From: Tenggerimyces flavus
GTDB taxonomy: Bacteria; Actinomycetota; Actinomycetes; Propionibacteriales; Actinopolymorphaceae
Length of the DNA stretch: 64,000 bases
Direction of reading: 5' to 3'
NCBI RefSeq assembly: GCF_016907715.1
Contig: NZ_JAFBCM010000001.1
Location: forward strand, 6,820,001-6,884,000
Shown: piece after piece, positions 15,991 through 23,746 of the stretch
Layout of the letters: every line of letters begins with the position of its first letter
Numbering within the stretch: position 1 is the stretch's first letter
Translations under genes and position numbers: made by a program
The notes under the pieces: model-generated
The model's database searches: none
Seen by the model: only the letters and a program-made list of their open reading frames with translations
Told to the model about the DNA's origin: nothing

Positions 15991-17189
15991 GGCGAGCTCT
16001 CGAGCGCTGAGCCGGCCACCGGCTCGCCGTCCTGAACGACCAGCCAGATCCTGTGCTTGTCCTGGAACAGGGTCGGCTCCTGGAGCGGATCTCCTTGCAC
16101 CACGAGGAGATCGGCTCTCTTGCGCGGCTCGATCGTGCCGAGTTCCTTGTCCATGCCAAGCGCGTGCGCCGCGTCGACGGTAGCTGCTTGGAGGGCTTCG
16201 AGCGGCGTCAATCCGTGTTTGACGAGCCGCGCGAGCTCGATGGCCGCGCCCTGGAAGGGCTGCCAGTCGTGGCCGAGCGCGATCCGTACGCCTGCGGCTC
16301 GTGCGGCGAGCAGGGTGCGTGAGGCCTCTTCGAGGTTGTGCCTTGCGAGCTTGACGAGCTTCTCGGTCCACGGGCCTTCGGCGACGCCGTAGTAGCAGGA
16401 GAGGGTGGGAACGAGAGTCTGACCGTTGGCAGCCATCTCGTCGAGCAGCTCGGGGCGCTGGTTCACGTACATGCCATGCTCGATCGTGTCGGCACCGAGC
16501 CTGATCGCCCGCTCGGTGCCGGGGAGGCCCTCGGCGTGCGCGGCGACTCGGTAGCCGAGCCGGTGTGCCTCGTCGATCAGCGCCTCGATCTCCTGGCTGG
16601 TGAGCTGCGCGGGATGCGGGTCCTCGAGCTCGACCGAGCGGGCGCCGGTCGTCATGACCTTGACGAAGTCAGCGCCCCGCCGTACCTGCTCGCGGACGGC
16701 CTTGCGTACCTCGTCGGGGCCGTCGGCCTCGCGATACATGCCGTCGAAGAACCGCCCGCCGGGCGCGGTGGCCGACACGATCCGGCCGCAGGTGAGGAGT
16801 CGCGGACCGTTGAACGCCCCGTACCGCATGGCCTGCCGCGCCGCGACGACCACGTCGCCGTACGACCCGACATCGCGAAGCGTCGTGAACCCCATCCGCA
16901 AGGCGTCCTTGAGCCCGGCAGCCACAAAGTGCGCTCCGGTGCCCGGCCACAGCGGCTCAGCACCCTCCGCGGGCGTTGGGGGCGCGGCAAAGACATGGGC
17001 GTGCACATTGATCAAGCCGGGCAGGACCGTCCCACCTTCGACATCGATGGTCAGCGCATCGGTGGGCGCAGCGCCAGCACGTTCCTCCGCGACGATCCGC
17101 CCGTCCTCAACAAGAATCACCCGCCCATTACGAGGAGCGGCCCCGGTGGCGTCGAGCACCCGGGCATGGGTCAACCAGAACTTCTGCAC
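15759..17189 (-). CDS. Metal-dependent amidohydrolase with an aberrant C-terminal extension
   Basis: The first ~400 of 476 residues form a normal amidohydrolase: GLINVHAHVF carries the HxH metal pair, VKVMTTGAR the barrel strand near the bridging ligand, AAHAEG and TIEHG the further His ligands, and ALGHDW the catalytic Asp. This arrangement fits imidazolonepropionase/prolidase-like hydrolases of cyclic amides or peptides. After VVQDGEPVAG the frame runs on antisense through the broken lysR gene for ~75 Arg/Pro/Ala-rich residues, so the original stop was probably lost in a deletion. The catalytic part is intact and the enzyme may still work. GTG 17189 has GGATGG upstream. Confidence 0.85.
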   Translation of the reverse strand: MQKFWLTHARVLDATGAAPRNGRVILVEDGRIVAEERAGAAPTDALTIDVEGGTVLPGLINVHAHVFAAPPTPAEGAEPLWPGTGAHFVAAGLKDALRMGFTTLRDVGSYGDVVVAARQAMRYGAFNGPRLLTCGRIVSATAPGGRFFDGMYREADGPDEVRKAVREQVRRGADFVKVMTTGARSVELEDPHPAQLTSQEIEALIDEAHRLGYRVAAHAEGLPGTERAIRLGADTIEHGMYVNQRPELLDEMAANGQTLVPTLSCYYGVAEGPWTEKLVKLARHNLEEASRTLLAARAAGVRIALGHDWQPFQGAAIELARLVKHGLTPLEALQAATVDAAHALGMDKELGTIEPRKRADLLVVQGDPLQEPTLFQDKHRIWLVVQDGEPVAGSALESSPVGRPGASPVARWMTRQPKATPPGRRASQPRAPPADAACERRAPAAPAAPPATKLSNAIRSCPVIPDATSRTSANAR

Positions 17190-17544
17190 CCATCCAGCAT
17201 CTACCGGTGGCGTGGTGTGAACAACGGCCGACAGCTCACCGCATCGATAAGCGTGGCTTCACGATGCGATGAGCCACTGGCCATCGTTCCCTCTGCGAGT
17301 TGGGTCGACGATTCCCGTCAACGACGCAAGAAGAGGAGACTCACCATGACCGACCTGCGAACCGAAACCCCTACCCCCACAGGAATCCAGCCCCTCGCAC
17401 CGTACGCATGGCGCATCCTGGTGGCAGCGGTGGCGACCATGTTCGCCAGCTCCGTCTACTACATCCTGTTCGGCGACGTGTACCAGGACCTCCGCGGTGG
17501 AGCGGAGCTGTCGACGGAACTGTGGCCCATCGCCGCCCAACTAG

Positions 17545-18582
17545 ATGATCGATTCCAAGGGGTGTGGTTCGGCGTGGTGAGTGTTGGCTGAGGTGGAGGG
17601 TGTCCAGGATCGGCGTTGCTTACCCGACGCCGATCTCGTGGAGACCTTCGTGGACGCTGACCTGGACACCCTCGCGACAGCACTGTACGTGCGGACCGAT
17701 GATTGGTTGAAGTCGGCGCCGGAACGAGCGCCATGGCGTCCTGCGGTGGGGATCGTTCCGAAGATCAGTGACGCTGAACTGGTCACCTTGGCGGTGATGC
17801 AGGCACTGCTCGGACACACCAGCGAGGCGCGCTGGTTGCGCTATGCCCGGAGCCACCTGCGGGCGTTGTTCCCGTATCTGCCCAAGCAGCCCGGTTACAA
17901 CAAGCGGCTGCGGCGGTTGGGCTCGACGATCGGTTGGTTGGTCGGGGTGCTGGCCCGCGACACCACGATGTGGACCGACGATGTGTGGGTGGTCGACTCG
18001 ACTCCGGTCGAGTGCGGTCGATCACGCGAGACCGCGCGTCGTTCCGATCTGGCCGGTTGGGCTGAGTACGGCTACTGCGCCAGCCACTCCCGCTTCTTTT
18101 GGGGACTGCGGCTGCATCTGCTGTGCACCCTGCACGGGCTACCGGTCGGGTTCGCCCTGACCGGAGCGAAGGCCGACGAACGTCAGATCCTGCTCGGCGT
18201 CCTCCACGCCGACCCCGACCTGACCACCGGGAGGGTCGGGCAGATCGTGATCGCGGACAAGAACTACTACGGCCGCGAGTTCGAGACCGCCCTGGCCGAC
18301 GCCGGCCTCCACCTGCTCCGCCCGACCCGCAAAGGCGAAACCCCACGGGCAGGCGCCGAGTTCTTCCAACCGCTACGACAAGTCATCGAGTCGATCAACG
18401 ACACCTTCAAAGGCCAACTCGACCTCGAACACCACGGCGGCCACACCCCCGCAGGCGTCTGGGTCCGCGTCCTCCAACGCGTCCTGGCCATGACTACCGC
18501 GATCTGGCACAACGATCACACCAGCCAACCGATCAAGCGATCACTCCTGGCCTACGACCACTAACCCCTTGGAATCGATCAT
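17545..18582 (+). mobile_element. Complete IS982-family insertion sequence
   Basis: A 1038-bp element with perfect 18-bp terminal inverted repeats (ATGATCGATTCCAAGGGG, mirrored at 18565-18582) flanked on both sides by CTAG, the likely 4-bp target duplication. It holds one full transposase gene. Because CTAG is palindromic, the inverted repeat can also be read as 22 bp; the reading-frame repair of the host gene supports treating CTAG as duplicated target. Confidence 0.93.
17581..18564 (+). CDS. IS982-family transposase
   Basis: A 327-residue DDE transposase filling the IS. VVDSTPVECGRS holds the first catalytic Asp (139), QIVIADKNYYG the second (Asp226), and QVIESINDTFKGQL the Glu (270). The middle block YGYCASHSRFFWGLRLHL is typical of the actinobacterial IS982 branch. 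It starts at GTG 17581 inside the left end and stops just before the right inverted repeat. All three catalytic residues and the full length are present, so it may be active. Confidence 0.95.
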   Translation: MLAEVEGVQDRRCLPDADLVETFVDADLDTLATALYVRTDDWLKSAPERAPWRPAVGIVPKISDAELVTLAVMQALLGHTSEARWLRYARSHLRALFPYLPKQPGYNKRLRRLGSTIGWLVGVLARDTTMWTDDVWVVDSTPVECGRSRETARRSDLAGWAEYGYCASHSRFFWGLRLHLLCTLHGLPVGFALTGAKADERQILLGVLHADPDLTTGRVGQIVIADKNYYGREFETALADAGLHLLRPTRKGETPRAGAEFFQPLRQVIESINDTFKGQLDLEHHGGHTPAGVWVRVLQRVLAMTTAIWHNDHTSQPIKRSLLAYDH

Positions 18583-18821
18583 CTAGGCCGCAACCTCATA
18601 GTCGCCACGGTCCTAGCCACGCTGCTGGCCCGCCTCCGAGTGGCGACGCGAGCAGCGGCCCTCCCAACGGGAGCGCTGCTCTGGCTGGGCTTCCAAGCCA
18701 TGGCAATCCTCGGCTCAGTCATCCACGAGGGCTATTCGTTCGGCCTGTACGTCCTCCACACCGGCGACGCCCTCCTGACCACGATGATCATGGCGCTCAT
18801 CGTGGTGAGGAAGGCAGCACC

Positions 18822-20066
18822 CTAGGCAGCCGGTACGAACCGGTGGTTGCGGAGTGGGGTTCGGCTGGGGTCGATCCAGTCCGGGGGTAAGAACTCCGGT
18901 AACCCATCGCGTGCGAGTCGGATGGTCCATGCACCTTGGTGGATGAGTCGGTGGTGGTAGCCGCAGAGCAGCACCCCGTTGTCGCGGCTGGTCTTGCCGC
19001 CCTCCGACCAGGGGGTGAGGTGGTGGGCGTGGCACCAGCCGGGTGGGCGGTCACATCCGGGGAACGCGCACCCGCCGTCGCGTAGCTCGAGGAGCCGGCG
19101 GAGTTTGCCTTGGAAGAGTCGCTGCTCGGTGTCGGTGAGAAGGGTGACTCGGCCGGGCTGGTCCTCGGGCTTGACGAGGTAGGTGCGGTCGGCTTCGCAC
19201 ATGAGCTGGTCGACGATCTTCCGGGACAGCTCGATCCCGGTGTGCAACGTGCGTCCACCCGTGTTCGTGACGGTGACCACCAGCTGGGTCGGGTTCCCAC
19301 CATGCGAGGGCACGAGCTTGTCGGCCAAGAGTCGGCGGCACGCCTCATCCAACGCGTCGACGTTGCGTTGTTCGGGGAGCCGGGTGTCGCGGCCGTCAGG
19401 CCCGGGCTGTGGAGCGGCCAACGGGTCGAGAACGAGCTTGAGCCGCTCCCCCACTACCTTCGGCAGCCGGCCGTTGACCGGCCAGGTGCCGGTGGTCTCG
19501 TCGTAGGACATGCGGAAGAACCGGCCCCGCTCGGCGTGAGCCTCGTCGAGCTTGAGCTTCTGCTCCAACACCTGGTCAGCGAGATCCGGGGCGACAGTCT
19601 CCAACAGCCGGTTCCCGAGCTGCCGCACCGTGACTGGATCGAACGTGGCGGATCGCTCAACCAGCGTCGCTTCGACTCGGGAGCGCAGCTCGGGGGTGGA
19701 GATCTGCGGCGGCAGCATCGTCACAACCCGGGAGATGACGCGGGCATGACCGACAGAGATGTCACCGTCGGCGAGGGCTTGGGTGGTGGCCGGCAACTCC
19801 GAGTCGAGGTGGCTGGCGAGCTTCACCATCGCCCCCGCCTCGGCCGGAGGAACCCGGAGCATGCCGGCGACCCATTGTTGGGTGTTCGCGGCTCCAGCGG
19901 TGACGGCGAGGTTGCGGCCATCGGCCTCGCGGATCAGTTCGAGCCGGCGGGCTTCGTGCTTGTGGAGTGCGGTCTGGTTGTCGAGGAGTGCGGTGGTGAG
20001 TTGGTCGTCGGACATCGACCACGCCGCAGCACCGGCGATGCCGTTCGAGCAGATGGTCGATTCCAT
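18822..20066 (-). CDS. DUF222-HNH endonuclease-type protein (13E12-like), copy A
   Basis: A 414-residue protein with a helical DUF222 region (about 20-300) and a C-terminal HNH domain (CAFPGCDRPPGWCHAHHLTP, then NGVLLCGYHHRLIH) with the Cys/His zinc-knuckle ligands and the HH pair of the nuclease site. It belongs to the 13E12 repeat family known from mycobacteria, whose role is unresolved. It is the most divergent of three copies here (others at 40007 and 59510). TAGAAT 6 bp before the ATG and a TTGGGC 19 bp further up suggest a leaderless message. Its stop overlaps that of the split DUF1761 gene. Confidence 0.92.
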   Translation of the reverse strand: MESTICSNGIAGAAAWSMSDDQLTTALLDNQTALHKHEARRLELIREADGRNLAVTAGAANTQQWVAGMLRVPPAEAGAMVKLASHLDSELPATTQALADGDISVGHARVISRVVTMLPPQISTPELRSRVEATLVERSATFDPVTVRQLGNRLLETVAPDLADQVLEQKLKLDEAHAERGRFFRMSYDETTGTWPVNGRLPKVVGERLKLVLDPLAAPQPGPDGRDTRLPEQRNVDALDEACRRLLADKLVPSHGGNPTQLVVTVTNTGGRTLHTGIELSRKIVDQLMCEADRTYLVKPEDQPGRVTLLTDTEQRLFQGKLRRLLELRDGGCAFPGCDRPPGWCHAHHLTPWSEGGKTSRDNGVLLCGYHHRLIHQGAWTIRLARDGLPEFLPPDWIDPSRTPLRNHRFVPAA

Positions 20067-20072
20067 AGCAGA

Positions 20073-20103
20073 ATTCTACCAAGCGAATCGACCTAATGCC
20101 CAA
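20073..20103 (-). promoter_or_regulatory. Predicted leaderless promoter of HNH copy A
   Basis: On the minus strand, TTGGGC (20098-20103), a 19-bp spacer and TAGAAT (20073-20078) end 6 bp before the ATG. The same arrangement and spacing occurs at copies B and C. Confidence 0.65.
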
Positions 20104-20480
20104 CCCAGCAAGGGAAATATCCCGGCTTCATCTCAACGCCAAGAGACCGAAGGCCCCACAAGCAACCCAAGCACGGCAGCAGACGGATCGGCAAGCAGGC
20201 CTGGCCCGGGGAACTGTTCCGGGGGGGCGGGGCGGCGCGTGAAAATCTGGTGGCCACACTCGACCGCCGCAACAGCCCGACCAGCTAATCGCCAAGCACA
20301 GTTGAGCAAAGCAACAGCAAGAGCGAGGAGCAACACGCCCCCAAGGAGGCGGCGATGAAGAGCATAGAAGTGACAGTTCACCGGTGACGTGGCATGAGGG
20401 AGCGGAGGTGCGCGAGGTGGCGGCAATGCGAGGCACGGAGTGCTGGGTGAAGTGGCAGCCCCAGTGGGTGAAGTGAATGG
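20104..20480. repeat. Conserved non-coding leader of HNH copy A (hairpin module absent)
   Basis: Upstream of the promoter this stretch matches the leaders of copies B and C in order: a GGGGAACTGTTCCGGGG block (20208-20224), GGCGGCGCGTGAAAATCTGG (20231-20250), then the CGACCGCCGCAACAGCCC block (20261-20278) and an AGCAACAGCAAGAGC block. The ~100-nt hairpin present between the GAAAATCTGG and CGACCGCC blocks in B and C is missing here. Beyond it lie two GGGTGAAGTG motifs (20445-20475) of the palindromic repeat family. No gene is seen between here and the pseudogene at 20690. Confidence 0.8.
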
Positions 20481-20689
20481 GAGGAGCAAGGGGGTGGGAC
20501 GTGCGGGGCGGTGGAAGTGGAAGTGGAAGTGAGCCGCCCGCGTGATGCAGTGCGTCAGGCCGCGGAGGCGCGGGGGTGGCGGGCCAGGAGTCATGGTGGC
20601 GGCGGTGAGGACGGCGGATGTGGCCGGGGGCGCCTCCAGGGCGGAGACTGGCACCGCGCGACTCACCTCCCGCAGGGCCGCGGCGCCGG

Positions 20690-21260
20690 GGGCCGCCGAT
20701 GGCTGTCGCGAGGAGCTTGGTGAGCTCGTCCAAGCAGGCCGGGACTCCCAGCGGGCCGCCGATGGAGAAGGAGGAGCTGCTCACCAGGCCAGATGCGGTG
20801 TTCCCGATCGTCGTGGATCCCGGCGTGACGCGACTTCGCTGGAGAAGTTGCCAGTCCGCCGTCGTCGACATGATGCTGGCCGGCCCGGGGAAGGACGCGA
20901 CGTGCCCGGCCTTCACCGCGGCGAGATTCTGGAAGACCTGAGCGTTCCGCACCTCCGGCACCACCTTGCCGTCCGCGCCCAGGGCGGCGATCAGCAGTAC
21001 GTCGGCCTCGAGCACCTCGACCTTCTCCGGCGCCACCGAGGCGATCTCGAACCCCAAGGCGGCAAGCAACTGCATCCGCGGATCCGACGGCATCGCCCTC
21101 GAACTCCGGATGCGCCCGCCACCACCGCGTCGACAGTGGCCGAACGACCCACCGCGGTGGCAACGATCTTCAGTTGCTCCTGCCACGGCACCCCGTAGGC
21201 GGCCGCATTTCCTCGATCAGCCCGAACCAGTCCACCCCGCCGACCGGCACGACGCCGCAC
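20690..21260 (-). pseudogene. Remnant of an iron-siderophore ABC substrate-binding protein gene
   Basis: Minus-strand pieces in different frames resemble the second half of a FecB/FepB-type binding protein: YGVPWQEQLKIVATAVGRS (about 21205-21145), then in another frame LLAALGFEIASVAPE, ADVLLIAALGADG and VFQNLAAVKAGHV, and finally LGVPACLDELTKLLATAIGG near 20700. At least one frameshift separates the pieces, and no N-terminal half or signal peptide is present, so this is a decayed gene. Limits are approximate. Confidence 0.6.
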
Positions 21261-21360
21261 CTTCCCTAAAGACGCGTTTCCGGCCCAGGTGAAACGCCGG
21301 CCAACGAAGGCAGTCCGGACACGGACCTTGACGCCCACAGCCCGCTCGCCCATAGTGTCC

Positions 21361-21388
21361 GATGTCCGTAGACCTTGTTTCGGACATC
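21361..21388. promoter_or_regulatory. 28-bp operator-like inverted repeat before the sugar-binding-protein gene
   Basis: GATGTCCG, 12 bp, then CGGACATC: perfect 8-bp arms, ending 19 bp before the ATG at 21408. The same 8-12-8 layout recurs at 37183 and 39804, each before a gene of the same glycan locus. An extra TGTCCGA overlaps its left edge. Confidence 0.75.
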
Positions 21389-21407
21389 GAATGCTGGGAG
21401 GCGCGCG

Positions 21408-22712
21408 ATGCGGTCGCTGTGGAAGGTGGCAGCCGGAGTGCTGGCTGCCGGCGCAATGCTCACCGGCTGCATCTCCGGCGGCGAGCCGGCAGCCGAACAG
21501 AGCACGGACCAGCCCGCCGGCGAGAAGTACGCCGGTGAGGTCGAGTGGTGGACGATCAACCTGCAGAAGAACTACCCCACGTACATCCAGGGCTTGATCG
21601 ACAGCTACCAGAAGCAGCACCCGGACGTGAAGATCCGCTGGGTCGACGTGCCCGGCCAGGACATCACGACCAAGCTGCTCGCCGCGATCGCCGGCGACAA
21701 GGTGCCGGACGTCGTGAACTTCACGTCGTTCACCACCGGTCTGTTCGGCAACTCGATGACCGACCTCGGCGAGCTCTTCAGCAAGGACGACCTGGCGACG
21801 TACGCGCCAGCCCTGCTGGACAAGCTGAAGAGCACGGACGGCAAGCAGATCGCCATCCCCTGGTACAACGGCGGCGCGGGCGTCGCGATCTACCGGAAGT
21901 CGGCGCTGGAGGGTACGGGCTTCGACCCGGCCAACCCGCCGAAGACGTGGGACGAAGCGCTCGCCCTGGCCCAGAAGGTGCACGACGCCAAGGGCGGGTA
22001 CGGCACGAACGCGATGGCCTACAGCTACACCTTGCAGAGCGAGGGCATCAAGCTGATCTCCGACGACCGCAAGAAGGCCGCGTTCGCCACCCCAGAAGCC
22101 GCCGCGGTGCTGGAGAAGTACAAGAAGAACCTCGACTCCGGCGCGATCGCCCCCGGCGTGCTCGGCAAGGACGCGCGGTCGTACGCCCAGAACCTGTCCA
22201 ACAAGCTGATCGCGTTCATGCCGAAGGCCACCTCCACCGACGTCGTGCTGCTGCAGAACAACTCGCCGGACGTCTACGAGGACATCGTCGTCACGCCAGC
22301 CGTCACCGGCGCGCAAGGTGACCAGCTGCTGAACGGCCAACAGGTGTTCGGGATTCCGGCCAAGTCCGACAACAAGGCGGCCGCCGCGGAGTGGCTCAAG
22401 TTCGTCACGAACGCGGAGAACCAGCTCGGCTTCTGCAAGATCTCGTCGATCTACCCGTCCGCGCTGAAGACCCTCGAGGACCCGCACTTCACCAGCACAG
22501 CAGGGAAAACACCGATCGACGAGGCACGCAAGGTCCTCGTTGACACGTTCCCGCAGATCGTCGACGCCACGCTGGGTTCGCAGAACGACGAACGCATGCG
22601 CGAGCTGCTGGACGAAGAGGTAAGGACGTACATGCGCGGCTCGAAGTCCGCCGACGAGGCACTGAAGGCAGCCGCCGCGGCCTGGGACACCGAGCTGGCC
22701 AAGGCGAGTTGA
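21408..22712 (+). CDS. Carbohydrate ABC transporter substrate-binding lipoprotein
   Basis: A 434-residue family 1 solute-binding protein. ATG 21408 has GGGAGG upstream and opens a lipoprotein signal (AAGVLAAGAMLTGC; Cys near 23). The mature part has the usual sugar-binder features: GEVEWWTINL, YIQGLIDSYQKQHPDVKIRW, and a late AAAEWLKFVTNAENQLGF. It should capture an oligosaccharide outside the membrane for the two permeases at 35336 and 36158. It is first in a seven-gene run and has the best copy of the 28-bp operator in front. It overlaps the next start by one base. Confidence 0.93.
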   Translation: MRSLWKVAAGVLAAGAMLTGCISGGEPAAEQSTDQPAGEKYAGEVEWWTINLQKNYPTYIQGLIDSYQKQHPDVKIRWVDVPGQDITTKLLAAIAGDKVPDVVNFTSFTTGLFGNSMTDLGELFSKDDLATYAPALLDKLKSTDGKQIAIPWYNGGAGVAIYRKSALEGTGFDPANPPKTWDEALALAQKVHDAKGGYGTNAMAYSYTLQSEGIKLISDDRKKAAFATPEAAAVLEKYKKNLDSGAIAPGVLGKDARSYAQNLSNKLIAFMPKATSTDVVLLQNNSPDVYEDIVVTPAVTGAQGDQLLNGQQVFGIPAKSDNKAAAAEWLKFVTNAENQLGFCKISSIYPSALKTLEDPHFTSTAGKTPIDEARKVLVDTFPQIVDATLGSQNDERMRELLDEEVRTYMRGSKSADEALKAAAAAWDTELAKAS

Positions 22713-23746
22713 TGGCGGACAAGCTCCGCGTCGCGATCGTCGGCGCCGGCATCATGGGGCGCGGCAACGCCCAGGCGCTGTCGGGCGAACGCGACGTGGT
22801 CGTCGCCGCGATCACCAGCCACACGAGGGCGAACGCGGAGGCCCTCGCGAACGACCACAAGGACGCGCCGCGCGTCCTCGACAGCCTCGACGATGTCCTT
22901 GCCAGCAAGGACATCGACGCGGTCGTGCTCACCACACCCGACCACCTGCACGGCGACATGATGGTGCGGGCGGCCGAGGCCGGAAAGCACATCCTGGTGG
23001 AGAAACCGTTCACCACCGACGTCGCCGAGGCCGACCGTGCCGTCGCCGCGATCCGCAAGGCCGGCGTCGTGGCGATGTGTTTGTTCAACCACCGTTGGGT
23101 TCCCGCGTACGCGCAGGCCAAGGACCTCACCAGCCAGCTCGGCGAAGCGGTCGTCGGGTACGCGCGCAAGAACGACACGATCTACGTGCCCACGAAGATG
23201 CTCAGCTGGGCCGACCGCACGACCAGCGCGTGGTTCCTGTCCAGCCACGACATCGACCTGATGAACTGGCTGGTCGACGACCAGGTGACACGCGTCTACG
23301 CCACCGCGCGATGGGGCGTCCTTCGCGAACGAGGGATCGACACCCCCGACGCCGTGCAGATCCAGGCCGAGTACAGCCGCGGCGCGACGGCGACGTTCGA
23401 GTCCGCGTGGGTCTACCCGGAGACGTTCCCGACGATGGTCGACTCCTACGTCACGCTCGCCTGCGAAGGTGGCGTCGTGCAGCTCGATCGCCAGAAGGAG
23501 AACGTCGTTCTCGCCACCCACGACACGTACGCGTACCCGCGGAACATGCTGCAGCGCGTCCTGCACGGCATCCCTGCAGGGGCCTACCGCGACGCGATCC
23601 GGCACTTCGTCGACTGCTGCCTCACCGGCTCCGAGCCGCTGATCAGTGTGGAGAGCTCGCGCCACGTGACCGCCGTCCTCGCCGCGGCGCACGAGTCCAT
23701 CCAGTCTCGACAGCCGGTGGACGTCGCCCCGCCGGCCGCCACATGA
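22712..23746 (+). CDS. Gfo/Idh/MocA-family NAD(P)-dependent dehydrogenase
   Basis: A 344-residue oxidoreductase. The Rossmann motif VGAGIMG is near residues 10-16 and the EKP catalytic-Lys motif is in HILVEKPFTTD; HDIDLMNWL is the usual C-terminal-domain segment. Family members oxidise sugars, inositols or unsaturated uronic acid derivatives. ATG 22712 overlaps the previous TGA (TGATG) and the end overlaps the lyase start by 4 bp, showing a tightly coupled operon. It probably acts on the monosaccharide released inside the cell. Confidence 0.92.
   Translation: MADKLRVAIVGAGIMGRGNAQALSGERDVVVAAITSHTRANAEALANDHKDAPRVLDSLDDVLASKDIDAVVLTTPDHLHGDMMVRAAEAGKHILVEKPFTTDVAEADRAVAAIRKAGVVAMCLFNHRWVPAYAQAKDLTSQLGEAVVGYARKNDTIYVPTKMLSWADRTTSAWFLSSHDIDLMNWLVDDQVTRVYATARWGVLRERGIDTPDAVQIQAEYSRGATATFESAWVYPETFPTMVDSYVTLACEGGVVQLDRQKENVVLATHDTYAYPRNMLQRVLHGIPAGAYRDAIRHFVDCCLTGSEPLISVESSRHVTAVLAAAHESIQSRQPVDVAPPAAT

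Larger units (their letters stand above)
17346..18825 (+). pseudogene. DUF1761-like membrane protein gene split by an IS982-family element
   Basis: The 5' part (17346-17544) encodes MTDLRTETPTPTGIQPLAPY and a membrane segment; the 3' part (18587-18825) encodes three more hydrophobic segments and ends VVRKAAP. Removing the IS and one CTAG joins the halves in frame as IAAQLGRNLIVATVLA, giving a 145-residue protein with four predicted membrane segments that I assign to DUF1761. Since the halves otherwise look undamaged, the insertion appears recent. The TAG stop shares its CTAG with the stop of the convergent HNH gene. Confidence 0.85.

Noticed and set aside
17541-18586. 22-bp terminal inverted repeats for the IS
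   Set aside because: The outer CTAG is palindromic and its duplication explains the host-gene frame exactly, so 18-bp ends plus a 4-bp duplication is preferred.
18822-20066. IscB/OMEGA-type or Cas9-like nuclease
   Set aside because: There is an HNH domain but no RuvC, bridge-helix or PLMP-type region; the architecture is DUF222-HNH. Only the conserved leader recalls OMEGA systems.
20128-21186. A single 352-codon minus-strand gene upstream of HNH copy A
   Set aside because: Only its first ~140 codons resemble a binding protein, in frames that shift; the rest is the conserved non-coding HNH leader.
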